A DNA stretch of 64,000 bases from assembly GCA_029862185.1 (NCBI GenBank), contig JAOTXX010000007.1, positions 16,040 through 80,039 of the forward strand, in the 5' to 3' direction. Under the pieces are notes generated by a model. That model worked only from the letters and a program-made list of their open reading frames with translations, was not told the origin of the DNA and did no database searches. The DNA comes from Myxococcales bacterium. GTDB taxonomy: Bacteria; Myxococcota_A; Polyangia; Polyangiales; Houyiibacteriaceae. Of the stretch, positions 19,473 through 28,606 are shown piece by piece; the stretch's first letter is position 1; the number at the start of each line of letters is the position of its first letter. The translations under genes were made by a program, and so were the position numbers.

Positions 19473-20462
19473 TCACGATGTTTCCGATGGGTTTCGTACG
19501 AACGCGTTCACCTTTTCCCACTGAGCGTAGAGCCAGCGCAGCCGTTCATCGGGCTCTTTTGGAATGTCGTTTGCGTTTACACGCCACAAGTGCACGTGCA
19601 CTGTCGATCCCACGACTTCGCCGCTCAAGAGGTCTTTGATTTTCGCAAACGCTTCGAGTCCGGTGTGAGCGAGGAAGACGCAGTCGACTGAAGGGAGCTC
19701 TTCGAAAACGGTCAGCACACCGGCCGGCTTCGGTGGAAGCACATGAGTGAGCCTCCGTGCCGCAGCCAAGAGCGGTGAAGCCTCCGCTTCGAGCTCGCGA
19801 AGTGCTTTTTCACGCTTTTTGGGGGAAAAACGCGTTCCTTCGGGGAAGATCAGCACGCCGTCCGTTCCGAGATTTTGGACCAGCGCCCGAATCCCTTCGA
19901 GCTCGCGTTCGACGTCGCCCGTCCGGTCTACGAAGTAGTTGGGCAAGGCGTGGCCGACGATGTCGATGCACGGATCGAACAAGAGCTCCTGCTTGAGGAC
20001 ATAGCGAAGCCGGTAGTCATGGGGCCGCTGAACGTAGACGCTCGGCAGGAGCGTATCGAGAATGCTCGCATGGCGAACCAGCAGAATCGTGGGCCCGGGC
20101 ATCGAGCAGTCGGCACCTTTGACGACAATTCGAAGACGTAGCGCCTTCGCGGCAACGCTCCATGTCAAGTTCGCCCACCAAAGTTGGAGTCGGTAAAGAC
20201 GACGCAGTCGCGGCTCGCCGCCTGCCCGCATCGAAAAGGTCCACGCGACGAACACTAGCGCTATCAGCTCCAAGCCCAAGTAGAACCAGGCAAAGAGCAA
20301 GAGCCTCAAAACGATGAACGAGCGACCGCGGGCGAGACCGACGAGGAGCGCAGCCACGACCCAGAGCGGGCTCAGCAAGGTGAGCAAGAGCCACGACAGC
20401 GCGTAGATCGACGTGGTGACCACGCGCCGCCGGATCGGAACGCGCTTTGCCGGTTTCACCAT
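19473..20462 (-). CDS. PlsC-like 1-acyl-glycerol-3-phosphate acyltransferase
   Basis: A membrane acyltransferase expected to add the second acyl chain to lysophosphatidate or a related lysolipid. The 329 residues have two N-terminal TM segments. The catalytic HX4D motif reads RHASILD, with Arg in place of the more common Asn before His. The substrate motif LIFPEGTRFSPKKR is intact. The length and motif context resemble the LPLAT/AGPAT8-type subgroup. It lies 9 bp after an SDR gene in a two-gene operon that ends at the presumed origin. Confidence 0.82.
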   Translation of the reverse strand: MVKPAKRVPIRRRVVTTSIYALSWLLLTLLSPLWVVAALLVGLARGRSFIVLRLLLFAWFYLGLELIALVFVAWTFSMRAGGEPRLRRLYRLQLWWANLTWSVAAKALRLRIVVKGADCSMPGPTILLVRHASILDTLLPSVYVQRPHDYRLRYVLKQELLFDPCIDIVGHALPNYFVDRTGDVERELEGIRALVQNLGTDGVLIFPEGTRFSPKKREKALRELEAEASPLLAAARRLTHVLPPKPAGVLTVFEELPSVDCVFLAHTGLEAFAKIKDLLSGEVVGSTVHVHLWRVNANDIPKEPDERLRWLYAQWEKVNAFVRNPSETS

Positions 20463-20471
20463 GCCCGCACG

Positions 20472-21425
20472 CTAGCTGGCTTTTTCGAGGCCGGACAAGG
20501 TGCCGGACCAACCGCTAAGCTCGGTCAGCCGCGTCCAAAGCGATTCTCGCTCCGCTGGCGTTTCCTTCGTCCCTCGGAACCGATGTGTCGGTCGTGGCCT
20601 TCGATCGTGCCAGAACTGGCCTGTGGACTGCCCGGCTTCGTCAGACGCACACAGCCAAACGATTGTGTCCGCGCCCTGTGCCGGCGTGCGCAGCAGCGGC
20701 TTCGTGAGCTTGTAGAATCGCGGCAAGGAGTCGGAAACACCGGGGGTGTCGGCCCAGCCGGGGTGCATCGAGTGAACGACGACCCCGCGCTCTCGCAGGG
20801 CGTCCGCCCAAAGCTCCGTCAAGATGACCTGCCCTCGCTTCGCACGCGCGTAGGCCACCGCGCCGTCGTATCGACCTGTCTTCATCTGTAGGTCATCGAC
20901 GCGAATCCGCTGGGCGTACATGCCACCCGACGACACATTGACGATCCGCGCTGGCGCCTCGAGCTTGTCGATGAGCAGGTTGGTCAAGAGGAAGTGACTC
21001 AATAGATTGGTGGCGAAGCTGGTTTCGAAGCCGTCGCAGGTCTCGGACCGCTCCGGCAGGAGCACCCCGGCATTGTTGACGAGGATGTGAACGGGCGCTT
21101 CGATCCGGCTGGCGAGTGCACGGACCTGCTCCATTTGGCTCAAATCCGCGATTTCCGAGCGAAGCTTGGAATTGCCGGTTTCGCTGCGAATTCGCGCGAC
21201 GACGGCCTCGGTCTTCTCGGGGTTCCTGCCAACCAGCACCACACTCGCCCCGAGGCGGGCAAGCTCCGATGCCGTTTGGCGGCCCAGTCCCGACGTGGCG
21301 CCAGTGACGACGGCGGACCTTCCCGTCAAATCCTCCTCATTTCGCGGCTGGGGCCGCAAGCGGAACCCGAGCGCCGTGTAACCGACAACGGATTTGTCCA
21401 GTATCGTATCGAGCATCCTGTGCAC
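20472..21425 (-). CDS. Short-chain dehydrogenase/reductase (retinol dehydrogenase/DHRS-like)
   Basis: An NAD(P)-dependent oxidoreductase of about 317 residues. A 30-residue N-terminal extension precedes the Rossmann motif GATSGLGRQ. The motif NNAGVL and the catalytic Ser (NVSSGGMY) and YARAK (Tyr-x3-Lys) are present. The C-terminal extension is longer than in classical SDRs and resembles DHRS12-like proteins. The GTG at 21425 or the ATG at 21416 could be the start. Substrate unknown; coupling to the acyltransferase suggests a lipid role. Confidence 0.8.
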   Translation of the reverse strand: MHRMLDTILDKSVVGYTALGFRLRPQPRNEEDLTGRSAVVTGATSGLGRQTASELARLGASVVLVGRNPEKTEAVVARIRSETGNSKLRSEIADLSQMEQVRALASRIEAPVHILVNNAGVLLPERSETCDGFETSFATNLLSHFLLTNLLIDKLEAPARIVNVSSGGMYAQRIRVDDLQMKTGRYDGAVAYARAKRGQVILTELWADALRERGVVVHSMHPGWADTPGVSDSLPRFYKLTKPLLRTPAQGADTIVWLCASDEAGQSTGQFWHDRRPRPTHRFRGTKETPAERESLWTRLTELSGWSGTLSGLEKAS

Positions 21426-21561
21426 TTAGAGCCACTTCTTTTCGCTCGCAATGCTGCGCGGGAACAATGCCGGCCACGTGCGCGTTGAGCTCTTGGTCGC
21501 GCCGGAGTCGACAATTTGGAAGGGTGATCCATCGCTGTTAGCTTCCGCGGGAGTACGACCC

Positions 21562-22512
21562 ATGGGGGGAATACAAGCTTTGTGGGCGACGGTGATCGTT
21601 GGTCTCCTGTCCGCCTTGTGTCCGGCGACACCCGCGCTGGCCCAGATCCAGGCACCTTCGGGTGCCGGTGGCCGCGGCGATCCTGTGCTCGTTCCTACCG
21701 AGGACACGCTCGAAACCACCTACGGCTTGGCGATGGGTGCGGGCGTACGCGCAGGGGCCACGGCGATCTCCGCGTTGGCGTACAACACGTCGAACATGGC
21801 TGCGGTCAGCACCTATCACGTCGAGGCGTTCAGCCAGATCATCCCAGGCAGCAAGAGCAATGGCGGAACGTACTGGACGATCGGCAGCTCGGTCACCGAC
21901 TCGACCACCAGCAAGAAGATCGCCTTGGGCACGAGCTTCCGAGGCATCTTCAGCGGCGACCGCCGGCGCTATGACGGATGGGATTGGCGGTCCGGCATCG
22001 GGATTCAAGCCATTCCCCAGCTCGGCATCGGCCTCGGCTTTCGATGGGGTCGGATGAAGTCGAGCCGCTTCGAAGGGCAGCGGCTCGGGCCTTCGTTCGA
22101 CGGAATCACACTCGACGCGTCGATGACGATCACGCCCATCCCTTGGCTCAAGCTCGCAGGTCTCGGGTACAACCTCATCAAGACCTACTCCTCGCTCGCG
22201 CCGCAGATGGCCGGCGGCAGCGTCGCGCTCACTCCGATCGAGTCCTTCACGATCGGCGGGGACGTCCTCATCGATTTCACGACCTTCGAGAAGAACAAGT
22301 TGATCGCAGGAGCAGGCGTGAGCTACATCGCTGGCGAAATGGTGCCGCTTCGGCTTGGCTACCGCCGGGATCAGGGCCGCAACCTCAACCAGATCACCGC
22401 CGGTGCGGGCTTCAACAAAGGCAAAGTCGGCGCGGAAATGGCGCTCCGGCAGGACATCGGGGCACGCAAAGAGACCTACCTGCTCTTCATGTTTCGCTTC
22501 GTCGTGCAGTAG
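21562..22512 (+). CDS. Predicted outer-membrane beta-barrel protein
   Basis: About 316 residues, family not recognised. The ATG at 21562 gives a clean signal peptide (cleavage after ATPALAQ); upstream codons are not signal-like. The mature part alternates polar and hydrophobic residues in short strands separated by Gly- and Asp-rich turns. It ends in an aromatic-rich strand (YLLFMFRFVVQ), typical of an outer-membrane barrel. TraF/PorV-like barrels are comparable. It stands alone between two minus-strand genes. Confidence 0.6.
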   Translation: MGGIQALWATVIVGLLSALCPATPALAQIQAPSGAGGRGDPVLVPTEDTLETTYGLAMGAGVRAGATAISALAYNTSNMAAVSTYHVEAFSQIIPGSKSNGGTYWTIGSSVTDSTTSKKIALGTSFRGIFSGDRRRYDGWDWRSGIGIQAIPQLGIGLGFRWGRMKSSRFEGQRLGPSFDGITLDASMTITPIPWLKLAGLGYNLIKTYSSLAPQMAGGSVALTPIESFTIGGDVLIDFTTFEKNKLIAGAGVSYIAGEMVPLRLGYRRDQGRNLNQITAGAGFNKGKVGAEMALRQDIGARKETYLLFMFRFVVQ

Positions 22513-22524
22513 CGGCTACGGCGA

Positions 22525-23319
22525 CTACTGCTTGGCTCGAGTAAAGCCGAAGTGCAGGACACCGGGCATGTGGCGGCCGGCAAACGCCGCGGCCTTACCA
22601 TGCACGGTGAAGGTGTACTCACGTTTGCGTTTCGCAATGGCGTCGACCATCACGCGCGCGGCGCGATCCGCGGGCCACATCAGATTCTTTGGGCGTCGGT
22701 CTTCGCGGGCCCCGTCGAACCTCCCCTGGTTGTCGACTTGAGCGATCTCGCTTTCGATGTAGCCTGGATGAATCGTCGTGCAGCTGACGCCGCTTCCATG
22801 AAGCTCGATGGCGAGCACCTGTCCGATGGCACGCACCGCATACTTCGATGCCGAGTAGGCGCCAACTCCAGGCGTGCTCATCATCGCGGTCACGCTGCCG
22901 ATCAGCGCAAGGCGACCCTCGCGTTCGCGCAGGTGTGGGATCGCGTAGCGCGCCGTCATCGCTGCGCCGATGACATTGACATCGAGTTGGCGCCTCCAGT
23001 CGGCCGCGGAGAGCTTTTCGATCCGACCCGCGACCGAAAAACCGGCGTTGGCAACCGCGACATCGAGGCCTCCCAGACCTCGCACGACCTTTTGAACCGC
23101 TTCAGCGACCGAAGCCTCGTCTGCGACGTCACATCGGACGGCCAGCCCTTTGGCTCCCTGTGATTCCAGCTCCTTTACCACTTCTTGAAGCCGCTCTTCG
23201 CGCCTGCCGGAGACTGCCACCGCCGCGCCTTCCTTCGCGAACGCCAACGCGAGCGCACGGCCGATCCCGCTGCCTCCGCCGGTGATCCAAACGACTTTGT
23301 TTTCGAAACGCTTGGCCAT
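22525..23319 (-). CDS. Classical SDR-family oxidoreductase
   Basis: 264 residues. The N-terminal cofactor motif is TGGGSGIGRALA, followed by NAGFSVAG and the catalytic Ser in LIGSVTAM with YSASK (Tyr-x3-Lys). PG motif: IHPGYIESEI. Length and motifs fit a cytosolic NAD(P)-dependent dehydrogenase of unknown substrate. It converges with the barrel-protein gene. Confidence 0.88.
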   Translation of the reverse strand: MAKRFENKVVWITGGGSGIGRALALAFAKEGAAVAVSGRREERLQEVVKELESQGAKGLAVRCDVADEASVAEAVQKVVRGLGGLDVAVANAGFSVAGRIEKLSAADWRRQLDVNVIGAAMTARYAIPHLREREGRLALIGSVTAMMSTPGVGAYSASKYAVRAIGQVLAIELHGSGVSCTTIHPGYIESEIAQVDNQGRFDGAREDRRPKNLMWPADRAARVMVDAIAKRKREYTFTVHGKAAAFAGRHMPGVLHFGFTRAKQ

Positions 23320-23368
23320 GATCTGCGCCTAGCAGCTCCCCGGGCTGCTTGCCATGGGCCGGCACTGG

Positions 23369-26300
23369 CTATTCTGCTGTCGTATCGACGGGTTCGTCTG
23401 CGGCCGCGGCGCCCGGGTCCGTAGCCCAGCGGGTCAGCGGTGCGAACCGCCGCGAGAGTCGCCGGGCGAGGTCGACGTCGAGCCGGTACAGACAGGGAAC
23501 CACCAATAGCGTAAGCAGTGTCGAGAAGGTCAGGCCGTAGACGATCACCTGGGCCATGGGCGCCAAGTGAGGAAGGCTCTCGGTCGCCAGCGACAGAGGA
23601 AACAACCCTGCAATCGTGGTGATGCTGGTCAGGAAGATCGGCCGAAGGCGCAGCTTTCCTGACTCGACGATCGCCTCGTCGAGCGCCAGGCCGCGACCCC
23701 TCCGTTTGTTGATGAAATCGACCAGAACGAGCGAATCGTTGACGACGATTCCCGTGAGCCCAACCAGACCAACCAGTGCGATCAGGCCAATTGCGTTGGG
23801 GCTGAGCAAGAAGCCTCCGGCCACGCCGATGAACGACAGTGGAATGGCGGCCATCACGACGAGCGGCTGGGAGAAGCTCTGAAACTGGGTCGCCAGGATC
23901 GTGTAGATCAGCAACATCGCGACGATGAACGCTCGGAAGAGCGAGTCCACAGATTCCTGCGTCTCCTCGAACTGGCCGCCGTACTCGAACCGAATGTCGG
24001 GGTTGGCTGCTTCGAGCGGTGCCAACTTCTTTTGCAGCCTCGAGTTGACCTCTCCGCTGTTGGTTGCGTCCTCGTCGATTCCGGAAAGAACGCTCACGAC
24101 CCGCTTCTGCTGGTAGCGGCGAATCACGCCCGGGCCCCGGCCATGTGAGACTTCTGCGATTTCGCGAATGGCCACTTCATCGCCGGTAGGCGCGATCAGC
24201 TGCAGGGAGGCGATGCGTGCAGGGTCCTCCTGCACGTCTTCTCGCAGTTGGACGACGATATCGATTTCGTCGTCGCCTTCACGAAGTGTCGATGCGGGAG
24301 TCGCTCCGAACGCGCTGCGCAGCCATCCGCTGACCATCTCCGGCGTGAGGCCATGAAGCGCCGCGCGCTGCTCGTCGACTTTGATTTGGAGCTCCTGCTT
24401 GCCGAGCTCGTAGTCGTGGCTTGCGTTGCGCGTGCCCGGCGTGAGGCGAACCTCGGCGAGCACCTGCTCGGCCAGCTCAACCAGGCGTTCGTAGTCTTCC
24501 CCCCGAATACGGACAGCGACCGGAGCGCCCCTCGGCGGCCCGGCTCTCACCTCGACGATCTCGAGGCGTGCCGGCCCCACGACGTCGTCGTAGAGCGCGC
24601 TCACCTGCGCTACCAGATCGCGACCGGCATGGAGGCTGCTGCGCGCGGTGATCGGAACGACGAAGACCGTCACCATACCAAGATGGTCGCCCGAGCTGAA
24701 GCCCATGTCGGTGCGAGTCATGCCGCGAACGGCGACGGTGGCTTCGACGTCTGGATTGTCGAGCGCCATGATGCGTGCGTCGAGCTCGGCGAGAAGCGAC
24801 TCGGTTTCCTCTTTCGATGCGTCGGTCGGCATGTGAATCCGAACGTCGAACATGTTCGGATCGCCTTCGGTCAAGAGGATCACCTCCTTCACGCTGAACG
24901 CGATGGCGACCATCAACGCACAGACGGCGTAGGCGCCGAAGATGACGCTCGCCCGATGCTGAAGGGACCAGCGGAGAATTCGTTCGTAGGCGACCAGAAC
25001 GCGAGCGCCGGCGCGTTGCAAACGGGTCTTCGGGGGCCCGGACTCGGCGTTCTTTCGATGCGAAAGCTTTCCGAAATCGGCCATGTGGCTCGGCAGGATG
25101 AACATGGCTTCGATGAGCGATGCTGCGAGCGAGGCGACGACGACCTTTGGGATGATGGAAAACGCATCGCCGAGGACGCCCTCCATCATGAGAAGGGGCA
25201 AGAACGCGGCCCAGCTGGTGAGCGTGGATGCGACCACCGGCCAGAAGACTTCTTGGGTGCCGACGACGGCGGCCTTCCGCCTCGGCATCCCCTCTTCCAT
25301 GTGCCGGTAGATGTTCTCGATGATGATGATCGCGTCGTCGACCACCACGCCGAGGCACAGGATCAAGGCCATCAGCGACATCATGTTGATCGTGATGCCC
25401 ATCATGTGCATCGCGATGATCGCCCCGGCTAACGCGACCGGAAGCCCAACGCCAGCCATCGTGGCGTTGCGTGCGCCGACGGCCACCCAGAGCAGAAGCA
25501 GCACGAGCAAGAGCCCCACCGCGGCGTTCGTGTAAAGCGTGCCGAGGGAGTGCTCCACCTCTGCGGCAGCGTCGCCAAACAAGTCGATCTTGACGCCTGG
25601 CGGCAGCGTCGGGCTCATGCGCGCGACTAGTGCACGCACGTCCTCGCTGATCTGAACGCTGTCCGCCTGCTCTTCTTTGCGAACCGTGAGCACGATTGCA
25701 GGCTCGCCATTCACACGCCCGCTGTACTTGCCGGCCGCAAAAGTGTCTGAGACTTCCGCGACGTCGCCAACGCGCACCGAGCCACCGGCCTGGTCGGGTC
25801 GGATCACCACACGGGAAAGCTCGTTGACATCATCGACGCGCGTCATTCCGCGCACGAGCCGGGCATCGCCCTGACCCTTGGTCGTCCCGGCCGGCACGTT
25901 GGCAGCTCTGAAGCGAAGCGCATCGCTCACCGCGGTGAGTGGAAGCTGATACGCGGCGAGTCGGTCCGGATCGACATCGACCCGGAATTCGCGGTCTCGA
26001 ATGCCGTTGCGCCAGATGCCCGACACCCCGGATAGACGTTCGATTCGTTCCGCCATGTCTTTGCCGACTTGGCGCAGGACGACTTCCGGGACCTCACCTC
26101 GAATCGCAACCGCGATCGTCGGGAAGTCGACTTTGAATTCGCGCACGACGGGGCGCTCCGCGTCGATCGGCAAATCATCGAGGCGGTTGATCTCGTTCGA
26201 GACCTCCATGATCGCGCTCGTGATGTCCTCGACGTCGTCGTCCAAATGGAAGCTGACATACGAAACGCCTTCCTTGGACACGCCCCAGATCTCTTCGACC

Positions 26301-26527
26301 TTGTCGACGTCGCCGACCGCGTTTTCGATAGGGATCGTGACCAGCTGTTCGATTTCTTCGGGCGAGGCGCCCACGTAGACGGTCGTGATATTTCCCCAGC
26401 CGGTTGGCAGCGTCGGCAGCGACTCGCGGTGCATCACGCTCATCACCATCGCCCCGACCACTACTGCCGAGATCGCCACGAGATTGACGAGCACGGGCTG
26501 ACGAACTGCAAACGAGGGGATGCTCAT
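23369..26527 (-). CDS. RND-family multidrug/solute efflux permease (AcrB-like)
   Basis: A 1052-residue proton-driven inner-membrane pump, full length for the HAE1/HAE2-type RND family. It starts MSIPSFAVRQPVLVNL. Two large periplasmic loops separate TM1-TM2 and TM7-TM8. TM4 has the proton-relay pattern GVVVDDAIIIIENIYRHM, and TM10 carries a matching VGLTGIVVNDSLVLVDF. The start overlaps the stop of the adaptor gene as ATGA. No outer-membrane TolC-type gene is adjacent. Substrate unknown. Confidence 0.93.
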   Translation of the reverse strand: MSIPSFAVRQPVLVNLVAISAVVVGAMVMSVMHRESLPTLPTGWGNITTVYVGASPEEIEQLVTIPIENAVGDVDKVEEIWGVSKEGVSYVSFHLDDDVEDITSAIMEVSNEINRLDDLPIDAERPVVREFKVDFPTIAVAIRGEVPEVVLRQVGKDMAERIERLSGVSGIWRNGIRDREFRVDVDPDRLAAYQLPLTAVSDALRFRAANVPAGTTKGQGDARLVRGMTRVDDVNELSRVVIRPDQAGGSVRVGDVAEVSDTFAAGKYSGRVNGEPAIVLTVRKEEQADSVQISEDVRALVARMSPTLPPGVKIDLFGDAAAEVEHSLGTLYTNAAVGLLLVLLLLWVAVGARNATMAGVGLPVALAGAIIAMHMMGITINMMSLMALILCLGVVVDDAIIIIENIYRHMEEGMPRRKAAVVGTQEVFWPVVASTLTSWAAFLPLLMMEGVLGDAFSIIPKVVVASLAASLIEAMFILPSHMADFGKLSHRKNAESGPPKTRLQRAGARVLVAYERILRWSLQHRASVIFGAYAVCALMVAIAFSVKEVILLTEGDPNMFDVRIHMPTDASKEETESLLAELDARIMALDNPDVEATVAVRGMTRTDMGFSSGDHLGMVTVFVVPITARSSLHAGRDLVAQVSALYDDVVGPARLEIVEVRAGPPRGAPVAVRIRGEDYERLVELAEQVLAEVRLTPGTRNASHDYELGKQELQIKVDEQRAALHGLTPEMVSGWLRSAFGATPASTLREGDDEIDIVVQLREDVQEDPARIASLQLIAPTGDEVAIREIAEVSHGRGPGVIRRYQQKRVVSVLSGIDEDATNSGEVNSRLQKKLAPLEAANPDIRFEYGGQFEETQESVDSLFRAFIVAMLLIYTILATQFQSFSQPLVVMAAIPLSFIGVAGGFLLSPNAIGLIALVGLVGLTGIVVNDSLVLVDFINKRRGRGLALDEAIVESGKLRLRPIFLTSITTIAGLFPLSLATESLPHLAPMAQVIVYGLTFSTLLTLLVVPCLYRLDVDLARRLSRRFAPLTRWATDPGAAAADEPVDTTAE

Positions 26528-27642
26528 GGCTCCTGGGCTCGTTCGGCGGACGAGAGGCTCGACGCGTCGAGCGGCACCACCTGGACTTTGGAGCCGTCCA
26601 CGACCCGGGTCACGCCCTTGATGACGACGGTCTCGCCGGGCTCGATGCCCCGTACGATTTGGGCGAAACCCGCACCGACCGAGCCGAGCTCGATGGCGCG
26701 GCGCCGTGCGATCCCGTCCTCGATGACGTACAGGTGCTGGCTGCCAAAACGCTCGAAAACCCCGTCTAGGGGCACTCGGATCTCGAATTTCGGCTCGCCG
26801 GTGACGACCTCGAACTTGGCAACCAGGCCGGGCCGCAGCCGCCCGCCGTGGTCGTCGAGCTCGATTTCGACTGGAAGCCGGCGCGTTCGTGGATCGATGA
26901 CTTCGCCGACCCGCACCACCTTCCCCGTGAAGACCTCGCCTGGGCGTGCGTAGACGGAGATGGTCGCGTGCGAGCCCACGGTCACGTCGATCGCTTCCCG
27001 CGGGTCGAGCAAAACGCGGGCCTTCAACAGGCTCGTGTCGGCCAGGCTGAGCATTGGGCTCCCGGGCGCTAAGTACTCACCGAGCTCGACCATTCGATCG
27101 ACCACCGTCCCGCCGAACGGAGCGCGGACCACAGCATCGGTGACGCCCCGCCGAGCGAGTCGTGCCTCGGCGCGTGCAGCATCACGCGAGGCGGAAGCGA
27201 GACGGACCGCATCCTTGGCGTCGTCGAGGCGCTGCTCGGGCAGGCCTCCGGTTCGAACGAGTTTCTTGGTCCGCTCGAGCTCGCGCGCTGCCTGCGTCAG
27301 TCGTGCCTCGCTTTGCTCGACCGCTGCGTTCGCCGCCTGTGCAGCGGAAGCCGGCCGACCGACATCGAGGCGGAGCAGAACCTGACCCTCTTCGACCCGC
27401 TCACCGGCTTCGACGAGAACCTCGACGACTCGGCCCGCGGTTTCCGAGCGGATGTTTGAATGCCGGTTTGCAAGAATTTCGGCGGTTGCGACCGAGGTGG
27501 GAGTCACCTTCTGGGCCTCGATCGTCGCCGCGTGTACCGGTGGCGGAGGCGCCTCGGTTGCGGCGGGGGCCGTAGCCGTGCAGCCGGCTGCCCAGAGCAG
27601 GAGCATCGGCAAGCAGGGTTGAAACGAAATACGCGCCACCAA
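26524..27642 (-). CDS. RND efflux periplasmic adaptor (membrane fusion protein), lipoprotein
   Basis: A 372-residue HlyD/AcrA-type subunit that links the permease to an outer-membrane channel. The N-terminal signal ends in WAAGC (lipobox, Cys21). A biotinyl-lipoyl half-motif (ETAGRVVEVLVEAGERVEEGQ) is followed by an Ala/Arg-rich coiled coil and the second half VRAPFGGTVVDRMVELGEYL. Beta-barrel and membrane-proximal domains follow. It is cotranscribed with the permease gene. Confidence 0.92.
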   Translation of the reverse strand: MVARISFQPCLPMLLLWAAGCTATAPAATEAPPPPVHAATIEAQKVTPTSVATAEILANRHSNIRSETAGRVVEVLVEAGERVEEGQVLLRLDVGRPASAAQAANAAVEQSEARLTQAARELERTKKLVRTGGLPEQRLDDAKDAVRLASASRDAARAEARLARRGVTDAVVRAPFGGTVVDRMVELGEYLAPGSPMLSLADTSLLKARVLLDPREAIDVTVGSHATISVYARPGEVFTGKVVRVGEVIDPRTRRLPVEIELDDHGGRLRPGLVAKFEVVTGEPKFEIRVPLDGVFERFGSQHLYVIEDGIARRRAIELGSVGAGFAQIVRGIEPGETVVIKGVTRVVDGSKVQVVPLDASSLSSAERAQEP

Positions 27643-27696
27643 GGAACCCTGTGTTTGGATTCACCGTTCGGCAAGAAGAAAAACGTCCGTGCTTTT

Positions 27697-28536
27697 TCAG
27701 CGCAGGACTGCGTAGGCGTTGCTCAAACAGAGCTGGGCGGGACGTTCCGCGGTGCTGACGCCCAGCACCACGCGCCCTGCTTCGTCCCAGCTGCGGACGA
27801 TGAGCGTCTCGCCCGGGAATACCGGGTTGCTGAACTGCCCACGAAACGTCGCGAGCTTGTTTGGATCTCCGGCGCAGGCACCGCGAACAAGAGCGCGGCC
27901 GGCGTACCCATAGGTGCAGAGCCCATGCAGAATCGGCTTTTCGAAACCGACGCCGGAGGCGAACTGCGGGTCGGCGTGAAGCGGGTTGTAGTCACCGTTC
28001 AAGCGGTAGAGCAGCGCCTGCGTTGGCGCGACTTTCTCGTTGGTTTCGAAGTCCGGCTTTCGATCCGGCAGCGCGACGCGTTCGGTCTTCGGGGGCCGTG
28101 CGCCGCCAAAGCCGCCGTCGTTTCGCAGGACCAGCGTCACCTCGCCTCGGATGATCAGCGCATCGTTTTCATCGAACGCTTCGATCGCAAAGACCGACAT
28201 CGCCAATCGCTTCAGGTCATACAGGCCCGACACGCGGCCGATCACGCGGAGCCGGCCGCTCGGGCGGAGCGGCGCGAAGATTTCCATTTGCTGGCTGTGA
28301 TGCACCATGCCGCTCCGGTCGCAGCCAAGCCGATCGACCAGGGCATCGAACACCGCAAAGGTCGGAATCGTACCAAACGTGGGGAGCACTTTGGGCCCCC
28401 GGCCTTCGTAGAGATAATCCAGCTCATCGTCGGCCGACGCCCCAACGCCGAGCGCGTAGATCACCGTGTCGCGCCAGCCATAATTGAATTCGATGGGTGG
28501 GGCTTCGTAGCCCAAGCTCTCGGGGTCGATGGCCAT
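27697..28536 (-). CDS. MaoC/hydratase-2-type enoyl-CoA hydratase
   Basis: About 279 residues from the ATG at 28536 (MAIDPESLGYEAPP), which is the normal beginning of MFE-2/HSD17B4-type hydratases. The upstream in-frame extension overlaps the divergent gene and is not family-like. Two hotdog domains are present. The C-terminal one has the hydratase-2 motif YRLNGDYNPLHADP, with catalytic Asp and His. It hydrates trans-2-enoyl-CoA to (R)-3-hydroxyacyl-CoA in fatty-acid or related metabolism. It is divergent from the phosphofructokinase gene. Confidence 0.88.
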   Translation of the reverse strand: MAIDPESLGYEAPPIEFNYGWRDTVIYALGVGASADDELDYLYEGRGPKVLPTFGTIPTFAVFDALVDRLGCDRSGMVHHSQQMEIFAPLRPSGRLRVIGRVSGLYDLKRLAMSVFAIEAFDENDALIIRGEVTLVLRNDGGFGGARPPKTERVALPDRKPDFETNEKVAPTQALLYRLNGDYNPLHADPQFASGVGFEKPILHGLCTYGYAGRALVRGACAGDPNKLATFRGQFSNPVFPGETLIVRSWDEAGRVVLGVSTAERPAQLCLSNAYAVLR

Positions 28537-28606
28537 CTCGCTCGGACCGAGTAGAGCGCCTGCCGGCAAGGATGGCAATCCGGCGCGCCAAAGCCTAGAG
28601 TTCGGC

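Noticed and set aside
19586..19604. Palindrome around GTGCACGTGCAC inside the PlsC-like gene as another parS
   Set aside because: Shares only the CACGTG centre; flanking bases differ from parS and it is within a coding region.
24248..25432. 394-codon plus-strand frame inside the RND permease
   Set aside because: Antisense shadow rich in His, Arg and Asp; no family features.
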